Assembly (NCBI RefSeq): GCF_028292805.1 | Contig: NZ_JAQGLS010000165.1 | Span: 1-34,972 of the forward strand | Source: Ramlibacter sp. | GTDB taxonomy: Bacteria > Pseudomonadota > Gammaproteobacteria > Burkholderiales > Burkholderiaceae_C | Direction: 5' to 3' | DNA length: 34,972 nt | In this document: positions 11,101 to 21,042 of the stretch, one piece after another | Numbering within the stretch: position 1 is the first letter of the stretch | Layout of the letters: each line of letters begins with the position of its first letter | Made by a program: the position numbers and the translations under genes | The notes under the pieces: generated by a model | Seen by the model: the letters and a program-made list of their open reading frames with translations, nothing else | Database searches by the model: none | What the model was told of the DNA's origin: nothing

Positions 11101-11145
11101 GCATGCCCGCGCCGCCTGGGTCAGGGGCGCGGGCCACTTGCGTTG

Positions 11146-11174
11146 ACGGTAGCAGAGGCCCTCGCCACGGACAA
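11146..11174 (-). promoter_or_regulatory. Possible sigma-70 promoter of the kinase operon
   Basis: Minus-strand TTGTCC and TACCGT are separated by 17 bases and end about 45 bases before the kinase GTG. The match to consensus is moderate (four of six bases each). The preceding terC gene has no evident terminator, so readthrough is also possible. Confidence 0.3.
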
Positions 11175-11225
11175 GCTACTTTGCCCCGGACCTTCTACTT
11201 TTTGTTGCAAATCCGCGAGACAGGC

Positions 11226-11936
11226 TCAGGGCGCGGCGGTCGGCACCTGTTTGCGAGGCAGCAGCTTGCCGATCGCCAGCACCAGCAGCGCGCCAAAGGC
11301 GGCGGCGCCGTACTCCCAGGCCTTGGAGGCGGGCAGGTAAGGCTTGAGGCCCGGGTCGGTGAAGATCATCTGGCCGGCGATCCAGCCCAGCAGCATGCCG
11401 CCCAGCACGATGATGATCGGGAACCGGTCCATCAGCTTGAGCACAATCTGGCTGCCAGCCACGATGATGGGGATCGACACCAGCAGGCCGAAGATCACCA
11501 GCGGCAGCTGATGCTGGCCCGCGCTTTCGGCGGCGCCGGCGATGGCCAGCACGTTGTCGACGCTCATTACCAGGTCGGCGATGATCACCGTCTTGACGGC
11601 CGCCCACAGCTTGTCGCTCGACTGGATGTTGCCGTGCTCGTCGTGGTCGTCCTGCGGCAGCAGCAGCTTGACGCCGATCCAGACCAGCAGAATGCCGCCG
11701 ACCAACTTCAGGTACGGGACCGACAGCAGGGCCAGTGCGAAGGCGATCAGAACGACCCGCAGCACGATGGCGCCCATGGTGCCGTAGATGATGCCCAGCT
11801 TGCGCTGCTTGGGCGGCAAGCCGCGGCAGGCCAGCGCGATCACGACCGCGTTGTCACCGCCGAGCAGGATGTCGATCAGGATGATCTGGCCCACCGCGAC
11901 CCAGAAGGCCGGGGTGAGGAATTCCATGAAGTCCAT
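11226..11936 (-). CDS. TerC family integral membrane protein (YjbE-type), 236 aa
   Basis: A polytopic inner-membrane protein of about seven helices. It has the TerC hallmarks of two repeated halves with acidic membrane motifs: ILIDILLGGDNAVVIA near the N-terminus and IADLVMSVDNVLAIA in the middle. Family members are linked to tellurite resistance and, in several bacteria, to export of metal ions such as manganese during metalation of secreted proteins; the substrate here is unknown. A short His/Asp-rich loop, PQDDHDEHGN, sits between the halves and could bind metal. It is transcribed away from sucD, separated from it by a terminator, and its start is ATG at 11936. Confidence 0.9.
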   Translation of the reverse strand: MDFMEFLTPAFWVAVGQIILIDILLGGDNAVVIALACRGLPPKQRKLGIIYGTMGAIVLRVVLIAFALALLSVPYLKLVGGILLVWIGVKLLLPQDDHDEHGNIQSSDKLWAAVKTVIIADLVMSVDNVLAIAGAAESAGQHQLPLVIFGLLVSIPIIVAGSQIVLKLMDRFPIIIVLGGMLLGWIAGQMIFTDPGLKPYLPASKAWEYGAAAFGALLVLAIGKLLPRKQVPTAAP

Positions 11937-11956
11937 TGCTTGTGTGCCTGTTGTTC

Positions 11957-11996
11957 TAAAACGAAAGAGCCGATTGTCGGTCAGGACAATCGGCTC
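11957..11996 (-). terminator. Rho-independent terminator after sucCD
   Basis: A perfect 12-bp stem (GAGCCGATTGTC / GACAATCGGCTC) with a six-base loop lies 22 bases past the sucD stop. It is followed on the minus strand by TTTCGTTTT. It insulates the sucCD transcript from terC. Confidence 0.9.
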
Positions 11997-12018
11997 CGGG
12001 GCGTGGCTGCCCCCGGTC

Positions 12019-12912
12019 TTACAGAAGTGCCTTGAGCAGCTTGGCCATCTCGGACGGGTTGCGGGTCACCTTGAAGCCGCACTCTTCCATGATCGCCAGC
12101 TTGGCATCGGCCGTGTCGGCGCCGCCCGAGATCAGCGCGCCGGCGTGGCCCATGCGCTTGCCGGGAGGGGCGGTGACGCCGGCGATGAAGCCGACGACGG
12201 GCTTTTTCATGTTGTCCTTGCACCAGCGGGCGGCTTCCGCCTCGTCCGGGCCGCCGATCTCGCCGATCATGATCACCGCGTCGGTTTCCGGATCGTCGTT
12301 GAAGGCCTGCATCACGTCGATGTGCTTCAACCCGTTGATCGGGTCGCCGCCGATGCCCACGGCGCTGGACTGGCCAAGACCGATTTCGGTCAGCTGTGCC
12401 ACGGCTTCATAGGTCAGCGTGCCGGAGCGCGAGACCACGCCGATCCGGCCCTTGCGGTGGATATGGCCGGGCATGATGCCGATCTTGATCTCGTCGGGCG
12501 TGATCAGGCCGGGGCAGTTGGGGCCCAGCAGCAGCGTCTTTTTGCCGCCCCGAGCTTCCTTTTGCTTCATACGGTTGCGCAGCTCCAGCATGTCGCGCAC
12601 CGGGATGCCTTCGGTGATGCAGATCGCCAGGTCCAGGTCGGCCTCGACGGCTTCCCAGATGGCGGCGGCGGCGCCGGCTGGCGGCACGTAGATCACGGAC
12701 ACCGTGGCGCCGGTTTCCTTGGCCGCTTCCTTGACCGAACCGTAGATCGGGATGCCGAAGATCTTCTCGCCGGCCTTCTTCGGGTTCACGCCGGCCACGA
12801 AGCATTCCTTGCCGTTCGCGTATTCCTGGCACTTTTCCGTGTGGAACTGGCCGGTCTTGCCGGTGATGCCCTGGGTGATGACCCGGGTGTCCTTGTTGAT
12901 GTAGATCGACAT
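12019..12912 (-). CDS. sucD: Succinate-CoA ligase, ADP-forming, alpha subunit, 297 aa
   Basis: Alpha subunit of succinyl-CoA synthetase in the TCA cycle, which makes ATP (or GTP) and succinate from succinyl-CoA. The CoA-binding Rossmann domain opens with QGITGKTGQFHTEK. The ligase domain has GPNCPGL, the Ser-rich GVVSRSGTLTYE motif and GHAGALISGGA, which contains the histidine phosphorylated during catalysis. The length matches the family (about 290). ATG at 12912 has the ribosome site AAGGAA. It follows sucC by ten bases and ends before a strong terminator, so sucCD is a two-gene operon; here it is not attached to the sucAB genes. Confidence 0.97.
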   Translation of the reverse strand: MSIYINKDTRVITQGITGKTGQFHTEKCQEYANGKECFVAGVNPKKAGEKIFGIPIYGSVKEAAKETGATVSVIYVPPAGAAAAIWEAVEADLDLAICITEGIPVRDMLELRNRMKQKEARGGKKTLLLGPNCPGLITPDEIKIGIMPGHIHRKGRIGVVSRSGTLTYEAVAQLTEIGLGQSSAVGIGGDPINGLKHIDVMQAFNDDPETDAVIMIGEIGGPDEAEAARWCKDNMKKPVVGFIAGVTAPPGKRMGHAGALISGGADTADAKLAIMEECGFKVTRNPSEMAKLLKALL

Positions 12913-12922
12913 GTCTGTTTCC

Positions 12923-14089
<1,167 letters not shown>

Positions 14090-14246
14090 GAGGTGTCTCT
14101 CGGGAGTCGATTCGGGTGGAGCTGCGTCAAGGGGCGCCGACATTCAGGCCGCGCAGCAGAGCGCAGCCTTCAACTGTATCATGCTGCAATGCACCATCCC
14201 TGCCTGTCCCACAGTGGCGGGAGCTGCCTTTGAACAGGAATTGACG

Positions 14247-15167
14247 ATGCCCAAGGTCTTCATCGACGGCGAAGCCGGAACCACCGGCCTGCTGATCCGC
14301 GAGCGGCTCCAGACCATGCCCGAGGTGGAAGTGGTCAGCATCGCGCCGGACAAGCGCAAGGATCCGCAGGCCAAGCGCGAACTGATGGCGGGCGTCGACC
14401 TGGTCGTCTTCTGCCTGCACGACGACGCGGCACGCGAATCGGCCGCCATGATCGACGCCATCGGCCACGCCGGCGGCAACAAGCCCCGCATCATCGATGC
14501 GTCGAGCGCGCACCGCACGGCCGACGGCTGGGTGTTCGGCTTTCCCGAGCTGGCGCCGGGCCAGCGCGAGGCGGTGGCCAAGGCCGAACGGGTGAGCAAC
14601 CCTGGCTGCTACGCCACCGGCGCCATCGCGCTGGTGCGGCCGCTGGTCGACGCCGGCATGCTGCCCACCGATTACCCCGTGGTGCTGCCTTCGGTCAGCG
14701 GCTATTCGGGCGGCGGCCGCGCCATGATCGAGGCCTACGAAGGCGGCAAGGCGCCGGCCTTCGAGCTGTATGCGCTGGGTCTGCAGCACAAGCACCTGCC
14801 GGAGATCATGAAGTACACCGGCCTGGTGCGGCGGCCGATCTTCGTTCCGGCGGTCGGCAACTTCAAGCAGGGCATGCTGGTGCAGTTGCCGCTGCACCTG
14901 AACACGCTGCCGGGCAAGCCGACGCCCGACGACGTGGAGAACGTGCTGCGCCGCCACTACCAGGGCAGCGAATGGGTGACGGTGGCGGAGCCGACGGCGG
15001 ACGGCAAGCTGCAGCCCGAGGCGCTGAACGACACCAACAGGATGGAGCTGCGCGTGTATCGCAACATGGACTACTCGCACGTGGTGCTGGTGGCGCGGCT
15101 GGACAACCTGGGCAAGGGCGCCAGCGGGGCGGCGGTGCAGAACCTGAAGCTGATGCTTTCACTTTGA
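14247..15167 (+). CDS. argC: N-acetyl-gamma-glutamyl-phosphate reductase, short (type 2) form, 306 aa
   Basis: Third step of arginine synthesis: NADPH-dependent reduction of N-acetylglutamyl phosphate to the semialdehyde. ATG at 14247 has AGGAA upstream; the track ORF starts far too early. The N-terminal Rossmann motif is [17 protein letters not shown] and the catalytic cysteine sits in [10 protein letters not shown]. The substrate-binding [16 protein letters not shown] and LQHKHLPEI follow. At 306 residues it is the short AgpR/ArgC type 2 rather than the 340-aa E. coli form. A TATCAT hexamer at 14177-14182 could be a -10 element, but no good -35 goes with it. It stands alone, convergent with recX. 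Confidence 0.95.
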   Translation: MPKVFIDGEAGTTGLLIRERLQTMPEVEVVSIAPDKRKDPQAKRELMAGVDLVVFCLHDDAARESAAMIDAIGHAGGNKPRIIDASSAHRTADGWVFGFPELAPGQREAVAKAERVSNPGCYATGAIALVRPLVDAGMLPTDYPVVLPSVSGYSGGGRAMIEAYEGGKAPAFELYALGLQHKHLPEIMKYTGLVRRPIFVPAVGNFKQGMLVQLPLHLNTLPGKPTPDDVENVLRRHYQGSEWVTVAEPTADGKLQPEALNDTNRMELRVYRNMDYSHVVLVARLDNLGKGASGAAVQNLKLMLSL

Positions 15168-15195
15168 AACGCTGCGGGCTTCCAAAGCGGCCTGA

Positions 15196-15657
15196 TCAGT
15201 TGGGGCGTTCGTCGTCGTCCGGCGAGTTCAGCACCTTGCGGATCACCTCGCCGCCGAACCCGCGCGCGGCCAGGAAGCGCCCTTGCTTGGCCCGCTGCGC
15301 CGCATCCGCCGGCAGCTCGCCAAAGCGCCTGCGCCAGACCTCGCGGGCCCGCTCGAACTCGGTGGCACGCAGGCCGGCCACGGCGGCCGCCACCTTCTCG
15401 GCGTCCAGCCCCTTGGCCTGCAGTTCCTGCCTGATGCGGCCGGCGCCGAGCCGGCCGGCGCGCCGGTGCAGCACCGAATCGACCACCCGCTGCTCGTTGA
15501 TGAAGTCCTTGGCCTGCAGTTCGTCCAGGGCCTGCTTCAACGTGCCGGGCTCTTCCTCGTGGCTGGCCAGCTTGCGCTCCAGCTCCTGGCGCGAATGCTC
15601 GCGCCCGGCCAGCAGCCGCAGCGCACGACCCTTCAGCGAGGGCTTGGCAAAGCCCAT
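15196..15657 (-). CDS. recX: RecX, regulator of RecA, 153 aa
   Basis: Small all-helical protein that binds the RecA filament groove and limits its growth and ATPase. The sequence has the expected repeats of three-helix units: SLKGRALRLLAGREHSRQEL at the start, and LDELQAKDFINEQRVVDSVLHRR and RIRQELQAKGLD in the middle. It ends in an Arg-rich segment and an acidic tail. ATG at 15657 lies six bases after the recA stop, so the two genes form the classical recA-recX operon under SOS control. Confidence 0.93.
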   Translation of the reverse strand: MGFAKPSLKGRALRLLAGREHSRQELERKLASHEEEPGTLKQALDELQAKDFINEQRVVDSVLHRRAGRLGAGRIRQELQAKGLDAEKVAAAVAGLRATEFERAREVWRRRFGELPADAAQRAKQGRFLAARGFGGEVIRKVLNSPDDDERPN

Positions 15658-15663
15658 GCGGCG

Positions 15664-16725
<1,062 letters not shown>

Positions 16726-16787
16726 CTTGGTTTCTCCTTGGGAATCAATAGGTTGGCGTTTTTTCATCCAGTGGATTTAAGCACAGG

Positions 16788-16803
16788 CTGGATGCATGGC
16801 CAG
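16788..16803 (-). promoter_or_regulatory. LexA-binding site (SOS box) upstream of recA
   Basis: The minus strand reads TACTGGCCATGCATCCAG, containing the palindrome CTGG-N8-CCAG. It fits the CTG-N10-CAG frame of LexA boxes and resembles the E. coli recA box TACTGTATGAGCATACAG at TACTG, GCAT and CAG. It lies 63 bases before the recA start, next to possible -10 hexamers TAAAGT and TTAAAT. Confidence 0.6.
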
Positions 16804-16868
16804 TACTTTAACGATCCCGATGCGCGGAGGAAACAGGTTTTTTCGTCAGTTTGACTTACGATGTAGCC

Positions 16869-17342
16869 ATGAGCTCCGAAGAAGGCTGGCGCCTGACCCA
16901 TCTCGGCCGCTTGCTGGGGCACGCGATGCGGCGCTTCGACGCGCGCGTGCTGCACCTGATGGCCCACAACATCGACGTGCCGCTGGCGCTGTCCAACCTG
17001 GCCGCGCGGGCCCAGATCAGCGCTGCCCACATCCACATCACCCGCCACCTGGCCCTCAGGGGCAGCCGCCTGACCGAGCTGGCGGAACGCGCCGGCATGA
17101 GCAAGCAGGCGATGGGCGACCTGGTGGACCAGTGCGAAGCCTGGGGCCTGGTCACGCGCGAGCCCGATGCGCGCGACGCCCGCGCCCGGCTGGTGCAGTT
17201 CACGCCCACCGGCCTGTTGTGGCTGCAGGCCTTCAAGGAGGCCGTGGTGGTGGCGGAGCGGGAGTTTCGCGAGGAGGTGGGCCATGACGTGGCGACGGTG
17301 GTCAAGATCGGGCTGGAAGCCTATGCGGGCGGCGCCGGCTGA
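16869..17342 (+). CDS. MarR family winged-helix transcriptional regulator, 157 aa
   Basis: DNA-binding dimeric repressor of the MarR type. The winged-helix region has LALRGSRLTELAERAGMSKQ (helix-turn-helix with the recognition helix) and then REPDARDARARLVQFTPTG, which contains the DxRxxR wing motif of the family. Flanking helices form the dimer interface. ATG at 16869 (MSSEEGW) is a better start than the TTG six codons earlier in the track, although no clear ribosome site is seen. It is divergent from recA, so its promoter overlaps the recA control region. The ligand and target genes cannot be read from the sequence; autoregulation is usual. Confidence 0.88.
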   Translation: MSSEEGWRLTHLGRLLGHAMRRFDARVLHLMAHNIDVPLALSNLAARAQISAAHIHITRHLALRGSRLTELAERAGMSKQAMGDLVDQCEAWGLVTREPDARDARARLVQFTPTGLLWLQAFKEAVVVAEREFREEVGHDVATVVKIGLEAYAGGAG

Positions 17343-17383
17343 AAGCGCACGATCCACGTCAGTGCCGCGCCGACTCCAGCGCC

Positions 17384-17389
17384 TAGAAT
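17384..17389 (+). promoter_or_regulatory. Possible -10 element of the two-component operon
   Basis: TAGAAT matches the -10 consensus at five of six bases and lies about 50 bases before the response-regulator ATG. No good -35 lies at the proper spacing, so activator dependence is possible. Confidence 0.3.
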
Positions 17390-17436
17390 TCGCCGCAAAC
17401 GAGCGCCCGCCATGAGGCGCGCACCAGGAGACAAGC

Positions 17437-18108
17437 ATGCGGATCCTCATCGCGGAAGACGACCAGGTGCTGGCCGACGGCCTGCTGCGCAGCCTGCGTG
17501 CCGCCGGTGCCGCCGTCGACCACGTCGCCAGCGGCAGCGAAGCCGACGCGGCGCTGATGACGAACAACGAGTTCGACCTGCTGATCCTCGATCTCGGGCT
17601 GCCGAAGATGCACGGGCTGGAGGTGCTGCGCAAGCTGCGCGCCCGCGGCTCCAGCGTGCCGGTGCTGATCCTGACGGCGGCCGACGCGATCGAGGAGCGG
17701 GTCAAGGGCCTGGACCTGGGCGCCGACGACTACATGGCCAAGCCGTTCGCGCTGTCGGAGCTGGAAGCGCGGGTGCGGGCGCTCACGCGCCGCGGCATGG
17801 GCGCCTCCAGCAGCACCATCAAGCACGGCCCGCTGGTGTACGACCAGGCCGGCCGCGTCGCCAGCATCGACGGCAAGATGGTGGAGCTGTCGGCGCGCGA
17901 GCTGGGCCTGCTGGAGGTGCTGCTGCAGCGCGCCGGACGCCTGGTCAGCAAGGATCAGCTGGTCGAGCGCCTGTGCGAGTGGGGCGAGGAGGTGAGCAAC
18001 AACGCCATCGAGGTCTACATCCACCGGCTGCGCAAGAAGATCGAGAAGGGACCGATCCGCATTGCCACGGTGCGCGGGCTGGGCTACTGTCTGGAGAAGA
18101 TTCCCTGA
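17437..18108 (+). CDS. OmpR-family response regulator (TctD/QseB-like), 223 aa
   Basis: DNA-binding partner of the histidine kinase encoded next. The receiver domain (1-120) has the acidic pocket EDD (7-9), phosphoacceptor Asp52 in LLILDLGLP, Thr80 and Lys102 (MAKPF). The winged-helix output domain (about 128-222) has LSARELGLLEVLL and NNAIEVYIHRLRKKIE, ending in the standard TVRGLGYCL. ATG at 17437 has AGGAG ten bases upstream. The closest relatives by eye are TctD/QseB regulators; no tricarboxylate transporter gene is adjacent, so the stimulus is unknown. Confidence 0.95.
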   Translation: MRILIAEDDQVLADGLLRSLRAAGAAVDHVASGSEADAALMTNNEFDLLILDLGLPKMHGLEVLRKLRARGSSVPVLILTAADAIEERVKGLDLGADDYMAKPFALSELEARVRALTRRGMGASSSTIKHGPLVYDQAGRVASIDGKMVELSARELGLLEVLLQRAGRLVSKDQLVERLCEWGEEVSNNAIEVYIHRLRKKIEKGPIRIATVRGLGYCLEKIP

Positions 18109-18129
18109 CCTGCGCCCTTCCCGCGCAGG
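18109..18129 (+). other. Small hairpin between response regulator and kinase genes
   Basis: CCTGCGC and GCGCAGG form a 7-bp GC-rich stem with a seven-base loop, starting directly after the regulator stop and ending 17 bases before the kinase ATG. There is no T run, so it is not a normal terminator. It may set the ratio of regulator to kinase. Confidence 0.5.
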
Positions 18130-18146
18130 CGGGCTGACGAAGGCGC

Positions 18147-19619
18147 ATGAAACTGTTCCAGCGCGAGCAACGCTCGCTGTTCGGCGAGATCCTCGACTGG
18201 ATGCTGACGCCGCTGCTGCTGCTGTGGCCAGTCAGCCTGGCGCTGACCTGGCTGGTGGCGCAAAGCATCGCCGGCAAGCCGTTCGACCGGGCGCTGGAAT
18301 ACAACGTGCAGGCGCTGGCCCAGCTGGTGACGGTGCAGAACCAGCGCGCGGTGTTCTACCTGCCGCAGCCGGCCCGCGAGATCCTGCGCGCCGACGATTC
18401 CGACCACGTGTACTACCAGGTGCTGGGGCCGAAGGACGAACTGCTCAGCGGCGAGCGCGACTTCCCGGCGCCGCCGCAGGACGAGTGGCCCGTCGTCGGC
18501 GAGACGCGGCTGCGCGACGCCGAGATGCGCGGGCTCGACGTGCGGGTGGCCTACACCTGGGTGCGGGTCGACCTGGCGGGCGCCCAGCCGGCGCTGGTGC
18601 AGGTGGCCGAGACGCGCGAGAAGCGCTCGGTGCTGGCCACGGAAATCATCAAGGGCGTGATGCTGCCGCAGCTGGTGATCCTGCCGCTGGCGGTGCTGCT
18701 GGTGTGGCTGGCGCTGGTGCGCGGCATCAAGCCGCTGTCGGAACTGGAAGAGCGCATCCGCGCCCGCAAGCCCGACGACCTGAGCCCGCTGGACGAAAAG
18801 GTGGTGCCGCTGGAGGTGGCCCCGCTGGTGTCGTCGGTCAACGACCTGCTGCGGCGGCTGAAAGACTCGATCGCCACCCAGAAGCGCTTCCTGGCGGACG
18901 CGGCGCACCAGCTGAAGACGCCGCTGGCGGGGCTGCGGATGCAGGCCGACCTGGCGCAGCGCGAGCACTTCAACGCCGACGAGCTGAAGCAGTCGCTCAA
19001 GCAGATCGGCCGCTCCAGCATGCGCGCCACCCACACCGTCAACCAGCTGCTGGCGCTGGCCAGGGCCGAGAGCAGCGGCAAGGCGCTGGTGCGCCAGCGC
19101 TGCGACCTGGCGGCGCTGACGGTGGAGGCGGTGCGGGACACGGTGCCGCGCGCCATGGACAAGCACGTGGACCTGGGCTACGACGGCGCCCAGCCCGGGA
19201 GCGCCGGGGTCTGGCTGCAAGGCAACCCGACCCTGCTCAAGGAAATGATCCGCAACCTGCTGGACAACGCGGTGGCCTACACCCCGTCGACGGCACGGCA
19301 GCCCGGGGTGGTGACGGCGCGGGTGCTGGCCGACCCGTTCGGGTCGGTGCTGGTGCTGCAGGTGGAAGACACCGGGCCCGGCATCGCCAAGAGCGAACGC
19401 GAGCTGGTGTTCCAGCCGTTCTACCGCGCGCTCGGGACCAACGTGGACGGCTCCGGGCTGGGGCTGCCGATCGTGCGCGAGATCGCCCACCAGCACAAGG
19501 CGGAGATCACCCTGGAGGATGCGCGTGCGGGCCAGCTGCCTCCGGGCACGCGGGTGACGGTGCGGTTCCAGGTGAGCTTGGCCGCCGACCGTGCCAGCGA
19601 AGCGGTCGAAACGGCATAG
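18147..19619 (+). CDS. Sensor histidine kinase (TctE-like), 490 aa
   Basis: Inner-membrane sensor that phosphorylates the preceding regulator. Two helices (about 18-39 and 171-192) enclose a periplasmic domain of the two-component sensor N-terminal type found in TctE-like kinases. A short HAMP-like linker follows (RGIKPLSELEERI). The dimerisation domain has the H-box FLADAAHQLKTPLAGL with His254. The ATPase domain has the N-box IRNLLDNAVAYTP, the G1 box EDTGPGIA and the G2 box GSGLGLPIVREIA. All catalytic elements are intact. The start ATG lies 38 bases after the regulator, and the two form one operon. Confidence 0.95.
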   Translation: MKLFQREQRSLFGEILDWMLTPLLLLWPVSLALTWLVAQSIAGKPFDRALEYNVQALAQLVTVQNQRAVFYLPQPAREILRADDSDHVYYQVLGPKDELLSGERDFPAPPQDEWPVVGETRLRDAEMRGLDVRVAYTWVRVDLAGAQPALVQVAETREKRSVLATEIIKGVMLPQLVILPLAVLLVWLALVRGIKPLSELEERIRARKPDDLSPLDEKVVPLEVAPLVSSVNDLLRRLKDSIATQKRFLADAAHQLKTPLAGLRMQADLAQREHFNADELKQSLKQIGRSSMRATHTVNQLLALARAESSGKALVRQRCDLAALTVEAVRDTVPRAMDKHVDLGYDGAQPGSAGVWLQGNPTLLKEMIRNLLDNAVAYTPSTARQPGVVTARVLADPFGSVLVLQVEDTGPGIAKSERELVFQPFYRALGTNVDGSGLGLPIVREIAHQHKAEITLEDARAGQLPPGTRVTVRFQVSLAADRASEAVETA

Positions 19620-19707
19620 GTGCCGTCATAGCCGCCTCGCGCCGCAATCCAGACCGGCACCGCATCACCGGGGCATCGATCCCGGCTCGAGCCCGCGATG
19701 GCAGCCT

Positions 19708-20364
19708 TCAGGGCTGGTAGACGTTCAGCTCCAGCCGCTCGCGCGCCATCGCCCGCTGCAGGCCCGGCAATCCGGCGATCTTCTGCACGTGCGCCCACAG
19801 CGCGGTGTAGCCGGTCGGGTCGATCTTGGCGTAGCCACCCCAGCGCAGCAGCGTCAGCGCGTACGCATCGAGCGGGCCGAAATGGTCGCCGCCCAGGAAC
19901 GGCTGGCCGGCCGCGGCCGCCTTCTGCGCCATCGCCTCGATCTCGGCCAGCAGCCCGGCATAGACCTTGGCGTTGAACGCCTTCAGTTCGGCCTGCGCCT
20001 GGGGCGACTCGGCGAACTTGTACGGCATGAACACGTGGGTGAAGGTCGGATGCACCGTGTTGTTCATCCAGGCCAGCGTCTCCAGCACGCGGGTGCGCGC
20101 CAGCTGCTGGCGCGGCAGGAACTGCTGGTCGGGAAATTTCGCGTCCAGGTGCTGGACGATGGCCAGGATCTGCGTGATGGCCTGCTCGCCGTCAACCAGC
20201 ACCGGCACCTGGGCCCGCGGGTTGACGGCGGTGAAAGCCGGCTGCTTTTGCTCGCCCTTGTGCAGCTTGACCAGCACGGCCTCGAACGGCTGGCCGCTGT
20301 TTTCCAGCAGGGCATGCGGCACGAACGAACAGGCGCCGGGGGCGAAATACAGCTTCAAGGCCAT
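19708..20364 (-). CDS. Glutathione S-transferase, probably beta class, 218 aa
   Basis: Cytosolic glutathione transferase or reductase. The thioredoxin-like N-terminal half starts LKLYFAPGACSFVPHALLE, where the Cys of GACS is the usual catalytic residue of bacterial beta-class enzymes. NPRAQVPVLVDGEQAITQ carries the conserved cis-Pro and the glutathione-binding (E/Q)-(S/T) pair. The helical C-terminal half has HFGPLDAYALTLLRW, with the N-capping Asp. The length is typical. ATG at 20364 has GGAG upstream. It is convergent with the histidine kinase gene across 88 bases in which I see no clear terminator, and its substrate is unknown. Confidence 0.92.
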   Translation of the reverse strand: MALKLYFAPGACSFVPHALLENSGQPFEAVLVKLHKGEQKQPAFTAVNPRAQVPVLVDGEQAITQILAIVQHLDAKFPDQQFLPRQQLARTRVLETLAWMNNTVHPTFTHVFMPYKFAESPQAQAELKAFNAKVYAGLLAEIEAMAQKAAAAGQPFLGGDHFGPLDAYALTLLRWGGYAKIDPTGYTALWAHVQKIAGLPGLQRAMARERLELNVYQP

Positions 20365-20379
20365 GGGGATCTCCGGTGA

Positions 20380-21036
20380 TCAGCGGCAAGGTCGCAAGGG
20401 GCGGGTGGCGAGGGCGGTGCGCAGCTCGTCCAGGCGCGGGCGCAAGGCATCGTCCACGGCCGGCAGCAGCAGCCGCTGGCCGCGCAGCTGGGGCCGCTCC
20501 TGCAGCACGCGGGCGGTGCGCACGCCGCGCTCGGTCAGGGTTTCCATCTGCCGCACGGCCGCGGCTTCGGTGGGGTGGCCGCCCAGCGACAGCCCCGGCT
20601 CCAGTTCGGAATTGGACAGCGGCTCGGAGGAAATGCCCAGCTGGCGCAGCTCGGCCCGCTTGCGCGCCACCTGCTCGACGCCGGGGTACTTGCCCATGTA
20701 GACGATCCAGCGCGCCGGCTCCAGCACCGGCTCGAAGCTCCAGGCCCCGGCCGGCCAGCGCCCCAGCAGCGGCCGCAGCGCCGTCACCAGCGGCTCGTCG
20801 AGCGGGCCGGCCTGCAGGCATTCGGGCGGCTGCGGCGCCTGCGCCAGCGCCGCATCGAGGCGGCGCAGCTCTTCCGGCCGCAGCAGCCGCACCGCCTCCG
20901 GGTGCAGTTGCTGGTTGAGCCGCTGCGGCTCCGACTGCTGCGTCGGACCCACGCCCCAAGGCAGCAGCAGCCCTTGTGACCAGGCGTAGAAGCCGCCGTT
21001 GGCCAGCAGCAGGAGCAGGACGGTCAGGCGCAGCAT
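20380..21036 (-). CDS. Small membrane-anchored SPOR-like domain protein, 218 aa
   Basis: The N-terminus MLRLTVLLLLLANGGFYAWSQGLLLPWG is a single membrane anchor with almost no cytoplasmic part. A middle part has a Pro/Gln-rich stretch. The segment RWIVYMGKYPGVEQVARKRAELRQLGIS followed by EPGLSLGGHPTEAAAVRQMETLTERGVR resembles a SPOR domain, which binds peptidoglycan lacking stem peptides at division sites. The fold call rests on this pattern only. It starts six bases after birA, so the two are cotranscribed; this birA-SPOR pairing is recurrent in Burkholderiales as far as I recall. The specific function is unknown. Confidence 0.75.
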   Translation of the reverse strand: MLRLTVLLLLLANGGFYAWSQGLLLPWGVGPTQQSEPQRLNQQLHPEAVRLLRPEELRRLDAALAQAPQPPECLQAGPLDEPLVTALRPLLGRWPAGAWSFEPVLEPARWIVYMGKYPGVEQVARKRAELRQLGISSEPLSNSELEPGLSLGGHPTEAAAVRQMETLTERGVRTARVLQERPQLRGQRLLLPAVDDALRPRLDELRTALATRPLRPCR

Positions 21037-21042
21037 GGGCTC

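Noticed and set aside
14090-14246. Sigma-70 promoters for sucC and argC in the divergent region
   Set aside because: TATCAT at 14177 is a fair -10 for argC but lacks a -35; nothing convincing was found for sucC, so no promoter feature is claimed.
16770-16790. Second LexA box reading CTGTGCTTAAATCCAC on the minus strand
   Set aside because: Only one half-site matches; the neighbouring CTGG-N8-CCAG palindrome is a better and symmetric site.
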